The translations under genes were made by a program, and so were the position numbers. The notes beneath the pieces are model-generated. The model had not been told where the DNA came from. It saw nothing but the letters and a program-made list of their open reading frames with translations, and did not search any database. DNA of 64,000 nt from Phycisphaeraceae bacterium (GTDB lineage: Bacteria > Planctomycetota > Phycisphaerae > Phycisphaerales > Zrk34). This document shows, piece by piece, positions 31,871-39,527 of the stretch. The DNA lies in contig JANQHD010000028.1 in assembly GCA_028282805.1 (NCBI GenBank), positions 124,001 to 188,000 on the forward strand. Reading direction: 5' to 3'. Numbering within the stretch: the stretch's first letter is position 1; each line of letters begins with the position of its first letter.

Positions 31871-32169
31871 TTGCGATCAACCGTTCACAAGCCAATCACG
31901 TTTAGCTCCCTAATTTGGGAGATCGTCCCCGCAATCGGTGCGCAGTGATCGGCGCAACATTCACCTCCTCTCGGCAAGTCTTGCGCATGCTCGGCGTGAG
32001 CGGCGCGAGCGGGCGTGGCGCGGCCTGGCCCGATAATCGCCGGTTCTGGCTCGGAAACAGCGCTGCGCGGGTTTGGCACGCCCGTTCGACAAGTTCGGCA
32101 CCCCGCTTGCGATCGGTTCGGCGGATCGGTCCACGCGCGTGGACTCGACGAACGTGCATGGAGGCACCG
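31871..32169 (+). other. Leader region of the flagellar rod/ring operon
   Basis: GC content returns to the chromosomal level here, marking the right edge of the low-GC cassette. The only clear signals are a sigma54-like site (32096-32111) and the TGGAGG of the first gene (32159-32164). No gene is supported. Confidence 0.4.
32096..32111 (+). promoter_or_regulatory. Candidate sigma54 promoter of the flagellar operon
   Basis: CGGCACCCCGCTTGCG matches the TGGCACG-N4-TTGCW consensus with the invariant GG and GC ten bases apart. A start near 32122 would leave a 48-base leader before the first gene. An NtrC-type activator is encoded at 24587-26032. Confidence 0.4.
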
Positions 32170-32379
32170 ATGTCGAGCAGTTGGTTAAAACTCATTCGCC
32201 AGAGCGGCGACCCGGACGTCGGGTCCGCCGTGGTTCGTTTGGCCCGCATGGCCGCCGCCGTTCACCGCACGCAAGCCGCCGCTTCGGGCTTCGGGGAAGA
32301 CCACGGGATCGACGGATCGGTCCCCCGGGCTACGGTTCCGCGCCTCGGGCGCGCGGGCGACACGGAGGTCGCCCGATGA
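32170..32379 (+). CDS. Small protein coupled to flgF, unknown
   Basis: A 69-residue basic protein (S-W-L-K-L-I-R-Q-S-G-D-P-D-V-G near the start, Arg/Ala-rich middle). The call rests on TGGAGG five bases before the ATG and a four-base ATGA overlap with flgF, both signs of coupled translation. No family is recognised and composition is close to that of shifted frames, so it could also be a leader frame that only serves to load ribosomes on flgF. Confidence 0.5.
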   Translation: MSSSWLKLIRQSGDPDVGSAVVRLARMAAAVHRTQAAASGFGEDHGIDGSVPRATVPRLGRAGDTEVAR

Positions 32380-33155
32380 ACTACGGCCTGTATCTCTCCG
32401 CTTCGGGCGTCCTGACGAACTCGCATCGCCAGGACGTCATTGCCAACAACCTGGCCAACGCCTCGACCGTCGGCTTCAAGCGCGACCTCGCGGCGTTCAC
32501 CCAGCGACTGCCCGAGGCCCAACGGCCCGGCGCCGACTTCACGTCGTCCAACCAATTGCTCGACCGGCTCGGCGGCGGCGTCTTCGTCGCGCCCACCCAG
32601 CTCGACGCACGCGACGGCAGCTACACCCAGTCCGGCAACCCCCTCGACCTGGCGATCAAGGGCGAGGGTTTCTTCGCCGTGCAGGCCAGCGATTCGGCCG
32701 GCCAACCCGCCACCCGGCTGACCCGCGATGGGCAGTTCACCCTCAACCACGACGGCCAGCTCATCACCACCGTCGGCGGCCACCCCGTGCTCGACCGCCA
32801 CGGCCGCACCATCACGCTCAACCACGCCGTGCCCGTGACCGTCGATGAATCCGGCCAGGTCAAGCAGGCCGGCTCGGTCGTCGCCGAATTGAAACTGGTC
32901 AACGCGCGTAGCGACAAGGCCCTCCGCCACCTCGGCCACGGGCTGTACACCGCTTCCGACGCGACGATGAACAGCGACGCCCAGGCCCCCGGCCGGGTGC
33001 TGCAGCACTGGCTCGAAGCGTCCAACGTCGACTCGGTCAAAGAGATGGTCGCCATGATCGAGGCGACCCGGGCCGTGACCAACAACGCCACGATGATCCG
33101 CTACCACGACTCGATCATGGAACGCGCGGTCAACGTGCTGGGCCGGGTGGCCTGA
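32376..33155 (+). CDS. flgF: Flagellar basal-body rod protein FlgF
   Basis: A 259-residue rod/hook-family protein. The N-terminal heptad region contains the family signature A-N-N-L-A-N-A-S-T-V-G-F-K-R, and the C-terminal E-A-S-N-V-D-S-V-K-E-M-V-A-M-I-E-A-T-R-A matches the rod coiled-coil. G-E-G-F-F-A-V-Q is the usual central motif. Being the first of two such genes and shorter than its neighbour, it is called FlgF, the proximal rod subunit. GGAGG at 32364-32368 sets the start. It begins the run flgF-flgG-flgA-flgH-flgI. Confidence 0.9.
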   Translation: MNYGLYLSASGVLTNSHRQDVIANNLANASTVGFKRDLAAFTQRLPEAQRPGADFTSSNQLLDRLGGGVFVAPTQLDARDGSYTQSGNPLDLAIKGEGFFAVQASDSAGQPATRLTRDGQFTLNHDGQLITTVGGHPVLDRHGRTITLNHAVPVTVDESGQVKQAGSVVAELKLVNARSDKALRHLGHGLYTASDATMNSDAQAPGRVLQHWLEASNVDSVKEMVAMIEATRAVTNNATMIRYHDSIMERAVNVLGRVA

Positions 33156-33171
33156 TAGGAGCAGTTAGACC

Positions 33172-33981
33172 ATGGCAACCACCGCACTGCACACCGCGGC
33201 CACCGGGCTCAACGCCCAGTCGACCAAGATCGACGTCATCGCCAACAACCTCGCCAACGTCAACACCGTGGGCTTCAAGTCCAACCGCGTCGTGTTCGAG
33301 GACATCCTCTACCAGGAGCTGGCCGAGCCCGGCGTCGAGAACGCCCAGGGCGACCAGCGGCCGGCCGGCGTTTATGTCGGCCTCGGCGTGAAGATCGCCA
33401 ACACCGACTTCGACTTCACCCAAGGCTCGCCCATCGACACCGGCCAACCGCTCGACGTGATGATCCAGGGCAACGGCTTCTTCGCCGTCGACATCGTGCA
33501 GGAAGAAGGCACCGGCCTCGGCTACACCCGCAACGGCAGCTTCTTCCTCAACTCCGAGGGCGATGTGGTGCTCGGCAACAGCGACGGGCCCAAGCTCGAC
33601 CCGCCGTTGACCATCCCCGCAAACGCCACCAGCCTGTCGATCTCCGCCACCGGCGACGTCGAGGTGCTGCTGCCCGGCTCGACCACCCCGACCAACATCG
33701 GCACCCTCGAGATCACCAGCTTCCTTAACCCCAAGGGCCTGACGCCCATCGGCAACAACGTCTACGTCGAGACCGAGGCCTCCGGCCCGCCCATCACCGG
33801 CGCGCCCGGCACCGAGGGACGCGGCACCCTGCTGCAGAACTTCCTCGAGGCGGCCAACGTCGACCCGGTCAAGGAACTCGTGGAACTGATCAAGGCCCAG
33901 CGCGCCTTCGAACTCAACAGCCAGACCATCCAGGCCGCCGACCAGGCGATGCAGGTCGTGGCCAACCTCAGGCGGTTCTGA
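33172..33981 (+). CDS. flgG: Flagellar distal rod protein FlgG
   Basis: A 269-residue distal rod protein. Signatures: N-terminal L-H-T-A-A-T-G-L-N-A-Q, I-A-N-N-L-A-N-V-N-T-V-G-F-K-S, the central I-Q-G-N-G-F-F-A-V and the C-terminal E-A-A-N-V-D-P-V-K-E-L-V-E-L-I-K-A-Q-R-A-F-E-L-N-S. Length is close to the 260-residue norm. It follows flgF after 16 bases with AGGAG upstream, and precedes flgA by three bases. Confidence 0.96.
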   Translation: MATTALHTAATGLNAQSTKIDVIANNLANVNTVGFKSNRVVFEDILYQELAEPGVENAQGDQRPAGVYVGLGVKIANTDFDFTQGSPIDTGQPLDVMIQGNGFFAVDIVQEEGTGLGYTRNGSFFLNSEGDVVLGNSDGPKLDPPLTIPANATSLSISATGDVEVLLPGSTTPTNIGTLEITSFLNPKGLTPIGNNVYVETEASGPPITGAPGTEGRGTLLQNFLEAANVDPVKELVELIKAQRAFELNSQTIQAADQAMQVVANLRRF

Positions 33982-33984
33982 TCC

Positions 33985-35082
33985 ATGATGCGTAGCGTCA
34001 TCATCTCGGCACTCGTATCCGCCACGCTCGCCGCCGGCGCGCTGGCGGATTCGATCACGCTGCGCGACGGCGACATCGAGCCCGCGGCGCGCGTGGTCAC
34101 GCTCGCCGACGTCGCCGACCTCGACGGCGACTGGGCGCAGGCCTGGGCCGACCTGGTCGTCGCGCCGATGCCGACCGAGCGGCTCGAGCTGACGGTGCAG
34201 ATGGACGACGTCCGCCGCACGCTCGACGGGCAGAAGGTGCACTGGGGCAAGCTGAGTTTGCGCGGCCGGCGGAGCCTGACCGTCACGCGTCGCGCCGCGG
34301 CCGCCGAGCCGGTCGAACCCGTTACGCCACAACCACAACCGCAAGCCGAAGCCACACCTACCACAGTCACGGCCAACCCGGTCGGCGAGATCGACATCAC
34401 CGCGCCGGCCGCGACGACGCTCCGCGACCACGTGCGACAGCTCATCGAGCGCACGCACGCGGTCGGCGGCGACGACCTGCGCATCACGTACCTGCAAGAC
34501 GACAGCCCCGCCTGGTCGCTGACCGACGCCGGCTGCCGGTTCGAGCTGGAACCGATGGACCGCGACCTGTTAGGGCGCGTGCCGATCGTGGCCCGCCGTT
34601 GGCAGGGCGAGACGCTGTTGGGCAGCGAGCGGGTGAGCGTCGACGTGTCGATCCGTCGCGTGGTGGTGACCGCCAACCACGCCTTGCAGCGTAACCAGAC
34701 CATCACCGCCGAAGACGTGACCGTCGAGTCGCGTTGGATGGCCGACGGCCGGGTGCGTTCGTTCGACTCGGTCGAGCCGATCGTCGGCCAGGTCGCCGCC
34801 CATTCGATCCGCGGCGGTCAAGCGATCGGCGCCGACGACGTCCGCCCCGAGCTGCTGGTCCGGCGCGGCCAGCAGGTGACCGTCCGCGCCATCAGCGGCG
34901 GGCTCGTCGTGAAGACCGTCGCCCGGGCGCAGGAGGATGGTGGCCTCGGCGAACTCATCGAAGTCGAAGTGCGCAACAGCGACAAAACCCGCGAACGGTT
35001 CCACGCGAAGATCACGGGCAATCGTCAGGCGGTCATGCTGGTGGGCAGCAATAGCAGCGAGAACCAGGGAGGACAGCCATGA
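33985..35082 (+). CDS. flgA: Flagellar P-ring assembly chaperone FlgA
   Basis: A 365-residue periplasmic chaperone for FlgI. A signal peptide covers about residues 1-22. A Pro/Gln/Thr-rich linker lies near 110-135 (P-Q-P-Q-P-Q-A-E-A-T). The C-terminal part from about 225 is the SAF-like domain typical of FlgA: A-L-Q-R-N-Q-T-I-T-A-E-D-V, G-Q-V-A-A-H-S-I-R-G-G-Q and V-R-N-S-D-K-T-R-E-R-F. It is longer than the E. coli protein (about 220) because of its N-terminal half. It overlaps flgH by four bases. Confidence 0.9.
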   Translation: MMRSVIISALVSATLAAGALADSITLRDGDIEPAARVVTLADVADLDGDWAQAWADLVVAPMPTERLELTVQMDDVRRTLDGQKVHWGKLSLRGRRSLTVTRRAAAAEPVEPVTPQPQPQAEATPTTVTANPVGEIDITAPAATTLRDHVRQLIERTHAVGGDDLRITYLQDDSPAWSLTDAGCRFELEPMDRDLLGRVPIVARRWQGETLLGSERVSVDVSIRRVVVTANHALQRNQTITAEDVTVESRWMADGRVRSFDSVEPIVGQVAAHSIRGGQAIGADDVRPELLVRRGQQVTVRAISGGLVVKTVARAQEDGGLGELIEVEVRNSDKTRERFHAKITGNRQAVMLVGSNSSENQGGQP

Positions 35083-35765
35083 CTCATCGTTGGCAACACA
35101 CCGCGGCCGTCGTCGCCGCGCTTTGCGGCGCGGCGTTCGCGCAGAGCTCGTCGCTTTACTTAGCCGAGAGCTCGCCCCCGCCGCAGATCGACGGCGTCAA
35201 CCAGAACCCGTTCATGGAGCAGGCCAGCTACCTGGCCGTGACCATCCCCGAGCCGCGCACGTTCAGCACGCACGACCTGGTGACCATCATCGTGCGCGAG
35301 AGCAGCTCGTCGAAGCTCGAGAGCGAGCTGGAGACCGAGAAGGCGCTGACCGCGGAGGGCGAGGTCACCTCGTTCCCGATGCTCGACATCGACGAGGTCA
35401 CCGACTCGGGGCTGAACCAGGGGCCGAACCCGAGCGTGGGCCTGGAGATCAGCAAGGAGTTCGAGGGCGAGGGCGACTACCAGCGCAAGGACGAGACGAT
35501 CTTCCGCATCACCGCGCGGGTGGTCGACGTCAAGCCCAACGGCACGCTCGTGCTCGAGGCGCGCAAGTCGATCGCCACCGACAAGGAGACCGAGACCATC
35601 ACGCTGACCGGCTACTGCCGCACCGAGGACATCGGCGCCGACAACACCGTGCTGAGCACGCAGATGTACGACCTGCGGATCAACAAGCAGCACACCGGCG
35701 CGCTGCGTAAGGCCAGCGAGAAGGGCATTTTGACCAAGGCGTTTGACCTGTTCTTGAACTTCTGA
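35079..35765 (+). CDS. flgH: Flagellar L-ring protein FlgH
   Basis: A 228-residue L-ring subunit in the outer membrane. The signal peptide ends at about A-A-F-A-Q; the A-A-L-C context is a poor lipobox, so unlike the E. coli protein it may not be a lipoprotein. Conserved parts are T-H-D-L-V-T-I-I-V-R-E near residue 70, a Glu/Ser-rich stretch, F-E-G-E-G-D-Y-Q-R-K-D-E and the C-terminal G-Y-C-R-T-E-D-I-G-A-D-N-T-V. The presence of L and P rings agrees with a diderm envelope. Translation is coupled to flgA through an ATGA overlap. Confidence 0.92.
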   Translation: MTHRWQHTAAVVAALCGAAFAQSSSLYLAESSPPPQIDGVNQNPFMEQASYLAVTIPEPRTFSTHDLVTIIVRESSSSKLESELETEKALTAEGEVTSFPMLDIDEVTDSGLNQGPNPSVGLEISKEFEGEGDYQRKDETIFRITARVVDVKPNGTLVLEARKSIATDKETETITLTGYCRTEDIGADNTVLSTQMYDLRINKQHTGALRKASEKGILTKAFDLFLNF

Positions 35766-35814
35766 GTCGGACGCGAGACGTAGCGGCGGGACGCCGCGGG
35801 AAACGAGGACCAGG

Positions 35815-36900
35815 ATGGTCGGACGGATCGAACAACTGACGCTCACGACGCTGCTGGCGCTGACGCTGTCGGCCGCGTCGTTGCGCGCTGTCGAGGTGCA
35901 GGACATCACCCGCCTGAAGGGCGCTGAGAGCTCGAAGCTCGTCGGCATGGGTCTGGTGGTCGGCCTCGAGGGCACGGGCGACGGCGGCGACTTCGCCCCG
36001 GCCATCCGCCCGCTGGCCGCGATGATGCAAAGGTTGATGGACCCCAACGTCGTGGCCCACGAGCTGAAGAACGTCAAGAACGTGGCCGTGGTGACCGTCA
36101 GCGTGAAGCTGCCGGCGTCGGGCGTGCGCGAGGGCGACGAGGTCGACATCCAGGTCGCCAGCGTCGGGCCCGCCAAATCCTTGAGGGGCGGCCGGCTGTT
36201 CCTCACGCCGCTGTACGGGCCGAAGCCGGGGATGGGCGTGTTCGCTTATGCCGAGGGGCGGTTGCAGTTTGAGGACGACCAGACCGAGACCGTGGCCACG
36301 ATCAAGAAGGGCGCGACGATCACGCGCAACGTGCTGGCGCAGTCGACCGACGAGTTCGGCCGATTGACGCTGGTGCTCGACGGGCCGAACGCGACCTGGC
36401 CGATGGCTAACACGCTCACGTCGATGATCAACGACGAGCTTTCGCCGGACGGCCCGCCGATCGCGATCGCCGCCGACCAGAAGAACATCCTCGTGCAGGT
36501 GCCGGCCAACGAGCGGAACAACCCGTCGGGCTTCATCTCGCGCGTGCTCGAGCTGCACATCGACCCGTCGCTGGTGCGGACCGAGGCGCGGGTGGTGATC
36601 AACCAGCGCACGGGCACGATCGTGATGACGGCGGACGTGGAGATCTCGCCGACGGTGATCATGCACGAGGGCCTGACGATCACCACGATCACGCCGCCGC
36701 GCGTGCCGACCGCCGAGCAGCCGGTGGTCGAGACGACGGACGCCGTGGCGATCGACCCGCAGCGGCGCGGCGGCGCGAGGCTGGCGGACCTGCTGGAAGC
36801 GTTCAACCAGCTGAAGGTGCCCGCGGAAGACCGCATCGCGATCCTTAAAGAGATACACAGGTCGGGCAAGCTGCACGCCAAGCTGGTGTTGGAGGATTAA
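35815..36900 (+). CDS. flgI: Flagellar P-ring protein FlgI
   Basis: A 361-residue periplasmic ring subunit of normal length. Signal peptide about residues 1-24. Hallmarks are V-Q-D-I-T-R-L-K-G-A-E, V-G-M-G-L-V-V-G-L-E-G-T-G-D-G-G, N-V-K-N-V-A-V-V-T-V and the C-terminal R-G-G-A-R-L-A-D-L-L-E-A-F-N-Q-L-K-V. Its chaperone FlgA is encoded two genes upstream. CGAGGA lies before the ATG. The flgJ-like gene starts three bases after its stop. Confidence 0.95.
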   Translation: MVGRIEQLTLTTLLALTLSAASLRAVEVQDITRLKGAESSKLVGMGLVVGLEGTGDGGDFAPAIRPLAAMMQRLMDPNVVAHELKNVKNVAVVTVSVKLPASGVREGDEVDIQVASVGPAKSLRGGRLFLTPLYGPKPGMGVFAYAEGRLQFEDDQTETVATIKKGATITRNVLAQSTDEFGRLTLVLDGPNATWPMANTLTSMINDELSPDGPPIAIAADQKNILVQVPANERNNPSGFISRVLELHIDPSLVRTEARVVINQRTGTIVMTADVEISPTVIMHEGLTITTITPPRVPTAEQPVVETTDAVAIDPQRRGGARLADLLEAFNQLKVPAEDRIAILKEIHRSGKLHAKLVLED

Positions 36901-36903
36901 GCC

Positions 36904-37272
36904 ATGCAGATCGGCGCGATCGACAACACGGGTTTGGGACTGGGACGTGGTCACTTAAGTGACCACGCCGTCAACGACGGGCGCTTTGAGCAGTTGTTGC
37001 GCGCGCAACCCGAGGGGGATAGCGAGTTGCGTGAGCAGGCGGAGCTGTTGCTCGGCCACACGCTGTTCTTGCCGTTGCTCAAGCAGATGCGCAACGACCC
37101 GTTTAAATCGGAGCTGATGCACGGCGGGTTCGGCGAGGACGCGTTCGCCAACCAGTTCGACCAGTTGATCGCCGAGCGGATGGCCCGGCGGGTCGACTAC
37201 CCGCTGACCGACGCGGTCGAGCGGTCGATCGTGAACCGCCACGAGAACAAGGGATTGAACGCCGTTGGATAA
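36904..37272 (+). CDS. flgJ: Rod-binding FlgJ N-domain-like protein
   Basis: A 122-residue protein matching only the N-terminal rod-capping domain of FlgJ: L-F-L-P-L-L-K-Q-M-R-N-D-P-F-K-S-E-L and G-G-F-G-E-D-A-F-A-N-Q-F-D-Q. The muramidase domain of the proteobacterial protein is missing, as in many phyla where a separate lytic enzyme opens the wall. It sits between flgI and a flgN-like gene, overlapping the latter by eight bases. Confidence 0.85.
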   Translation: MQIGAIDNTGLGLGRGHLSDHAVNDGRFEQLLRAQPEGDSELREQAELLLGHTLFLPLLKQMRNDPFKSELMHGGFGEDAFANQFDQLIAERMARRVDYPLTDAVERSIVNRHENKGLNAVG

Positions 37273-37765
37273 GCAACTGAACCAACTCGAGTCGCACCTG
37301 CGGCAGCTGTTGACGGAGCACGAGTCGTTGCTGTCGCTGATCCGCCGCAAGCAGGCGGCGATGCGCGAAGCGAACGCCCGGCTGGTCGGCGACTGCTGCG
37401 AGCTGGAGAACCAGCGTGTGCAGCGCATCGGCGAGATCGAGAAGTCGCGGCAGGGCGTGGTGGCGGAGCTGACGGCGATGCTCACGCCCGGCGCGGCCAA
37501 GCCGATGACGGTCGGGCAGGTCGCCGAGCGGGTCGACGAACCGCGGCGCGGCAAGCTTTTGGTGTTGCAGTCGAAGCTGATCGGTGTGATCGGCGACATC
37601 CGCCGGGAGAGCGCGGTGACGCGGGCGGCGATGGAACGCCTGCTCAACCACGTCAACGGCATGGTGCAGACGATCGTCAAGACGGTCGGAGGCGGGACGT
37701 ACGGGCGGCGGGGCGTGGTGCAGGCCACCCCGTCGCTGGTCAGCAGTTTTTCGGCCACGGTGTAA
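37265..37765 (+). CDS. flgN: FlgN-like chaperone for hook-associated proteins
   Basis: A 166-residue, largely helical protein (Q-L-N-Q-L-E-S-H-L-R-Q-L-L near the start, L-V-G-D-C-C-E-L-E-N-Q-R in the middle). Sequence conservation in FlgN is weak, so the assignment depends on size, coiled-coil character and position directly before flgK, its expected client. The start is TTG at 37265, with AAGGGA ten bases upstream; no ATG fits better. It overlaps the flgJ-like gene by eight bases. Confidence 0.75.
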   Translation: MDKQLNQLESHLRQLLTEHESLLSLIRRKQAAMREANARLVGDCCELENQRVQRIGEIEKSRQGVVAELTAMLTPGAAKPMTVGQVAERVDEPRRGKLLVLQSKLIGVIGDIRRESAVTRAAMERLLNHVNGMVQTIVKTVGGGTYGRRGVVQATPSLVSSFSATV

Positions 37766-37774
37766 GGAAGCGAC

Positions 37775-39487
37775 GTGTCACTCACGAACGCCTTACAGAT
37801 CGGACGTAGCGGGCTCGTGGCCAACCAGGCCGCGGTCGAGGTGGCCGGTAACAACCTGGCCAACGCGTCGACGCCGGGCTACACGCGACAGACCGCGATG
37901 CTCGCGCCCGCCACGCCCGTCGAGGTGTCGCCGGGCATGTTCATCGGCACGGGCGTGAAGCTGCAGTCGATCATCCGCAACATCGACGCGGCGCTGGACG
38001 CGCGCATCCGCAACGCCGTCGGCGACAACCACGCGGCGCTGGCGCGGCAGGACCTGCTGACGCAGATCGAGTCGATCTACAACGAGTTTTCCACCACCGG
38101 CCTGTCGAGCCGGATGACCGAGTTCTTCAACGCGTGGTCGCAGCTGGCCAACGACGCGACCGAGGGCTCGCTGCAGACGATGGTCATCTCGCAGGGCACG
38201 TCGCTAACGCATTTCATCCGTTCGCTGCGCAGCGACCTGGACAACGCCCGCGTGCAGCTCGACGACCAGGTGCGCGGCGCGGTGCAGCAGGCGGACTCGC
38301 TGCTGACGCAGATCGCCGGCCTCAACGCGGCGATCACCACCGCCGAGGGCGGACAGGGCGGCGCCAACCAGCTGCGCGACGAGCGCGACCAGCTCATCAC
38401 GCAGCTGTCGGAGCTGATCGACGTGAGCACGGTCGAGCAGGCCAACGGCGCGACGGACGTGCTGCTGGGCGGCACGCCGCTGGTGCTCGGCAACAAGAGC
38501 CGGGGCCTCAGCGTCGACTTCAAGACCGACGCCACCACGGGCAACCTGGACATCAACGTGCGCGTCGCGGCCGACGGCACGTTCCTCAACCCGACCACGG
38601 GGAAGATCGGCTCGCTGATCACGGCGCGCGGCCAAGACCTTTTGCCGGCGATCGACGCGCTCGACCAGTTCGCCGGCTCGCTGATCTACCAGCTCAACCG
38701 CGTGCACAGCCAGGGCCAGGGCGAGGTCGGTTTCGACAGCGTCACCGGCACGTACCAGGTCGACGACCCGGCGCAGCCGATGACCTTGGCCGCGGCGGGG
38801 CTCGACTTCGTGCCCGCCAACGGCACGTTCAAGGTGCACGTGACGCAGGTCGCCACCGGCACGCGCACCACCAGCCAGGTCGCCGTCGACCTCGACGGCA
38901 TCGGCGGGGCGGACATGTCGCTGGACGACCTCGTGGCGGCGATCGACCTGGTGCCGAACATCTCGGCGGTGGTGACGGTGGACGGCCGGCTTCAGATCAG
39001 CGCCGACTCGCCGGACTACAAGATCTCGTTCAGCGACGACTCGTCGGGGGCGCTGGCGGCGCTGGGCATCAACACGTACTTCACGGGCCAGGACGCGACG
39101 GACATCGATATCAACGGCGTGTTGCAGGCGACACCGGCGATGCTGTCGACCACGGCCAACCACGTCGCCGGCGGCAACGCCACGGCGCTGGCGCTGGCCG
39201 GGCTCGGCGACGCGGCGCTCGACGACCTCGGCGGCCTGTCGCTCAACGAGATGTGGTCACGCCACGTCGAGGATTACGCGGTGCGGACCAGCCAGGCGGG
39301 CCTGGACGTCAGCAGCACGCAGGTCGTCGTCGAGTCGCTGCAGTCGCAACGCGAAGCGGTCAGCGGCGTGAGCGTCGACGAGGAATCGATCAACCTCATC
39401 GCCTTCCAACGCGCCTACCAGGGCTCGGCACGCTTCATCAACGTCGTCGACGAACTCATGCAGACCCTGCTCGGCCTCATCAGATAA
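37775..39487 (+). CDS. flgK: Flagellar hook-associated protein FlgK
   Basis: A 570-residue junction protein between hook and filament. The N-terminal V-E-V-A-G-N-N-L-A-N-A-S-T-P-G-Y-T-R-Q is the rod/hook family signature with the FlgK-specific P-G-Y-T-R-Q. The C-terminal S-V-D-E-E-S-I-N-L-I-A-F-Q-R-A-Y-Q-G-S-A-R forms the terminal coiled coil. The variable middle contains Ala/Asp-rich repeats. The start is GTG at 37775 behind AAGGAAG (37764-37770). A heptamer array separates it from flgL. Confidence 0.95.
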   Translation: MSLTNALQIGRSGLVANQAAVEVAGNNLANASTPGYTRQTAMLAPATPVEVSPGMFIGTGVKLQSIIRNIDAALDARIRNAVGDNHAALARQDLLTQIESIYNEFSTTGLSSRMTEFFNAWSQLANDATEGSLQTMVISQGTSLTHFIRSLRSDLDNARVQLDDQVRGAVQQADSLLTQIAGLNAAITTAEGGQGGANQLRDERDQLITQLSELIDVSTVEQANGATDVLLGGTPLVLGNKSRGLSVDFKTDATTGNLDINVRVAADGTFLNPTTGKIGSLITARGQDLLPAIDALDQFAGSLIYQLNRVHSQGQGEVGFDSVTGTYQVDDPAQPMTLAAAGLDFVPANGTFKVHVTQVATGTRTTSQVAVDLDGIGGADMSLDDLVAAIDLVPNISAVVTVDGRLQISADSPDYKISFSDDSSGALAALGINTYFTGQDATDIDINGVLQATPAMLSTTANHVAGGNATALALAGLGDAALDDLGGLSLNEMWSRHVEDYAVRTSQAGLDVSSTQVVVESLQSQREAVSGVSVDEESINLIAFQRAYQGSARFINVVDELMQTLLGLIR

Positions 39488-39490
39488 GGA

Positions 39491-39525
39491 CCCTAAGCCT
39501 CAAGCCTCAAGACTCAAGACTAACT
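39491..39525 (+). repeat. Heptamer array between flgK and flgL
   Basis: Five 7-bp units (CCCTAAG, CCTCAAG, CCTCAAG, ACTCAAG, ACTAACT) ending two bases before the flgL ATG. As at ileS, the array occupies the place of a Shine-Dalgarno. Confidence 0.8.
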
Positions 39526-39527
39526 CA

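Noticed and set aside
32074-32090. TGGCACG word in the flagellar leader upstream of the chosen sigma54 site
   Set aside because: The invariant GC at -12 is CG, so it should not function; the site at 32096 fits better.
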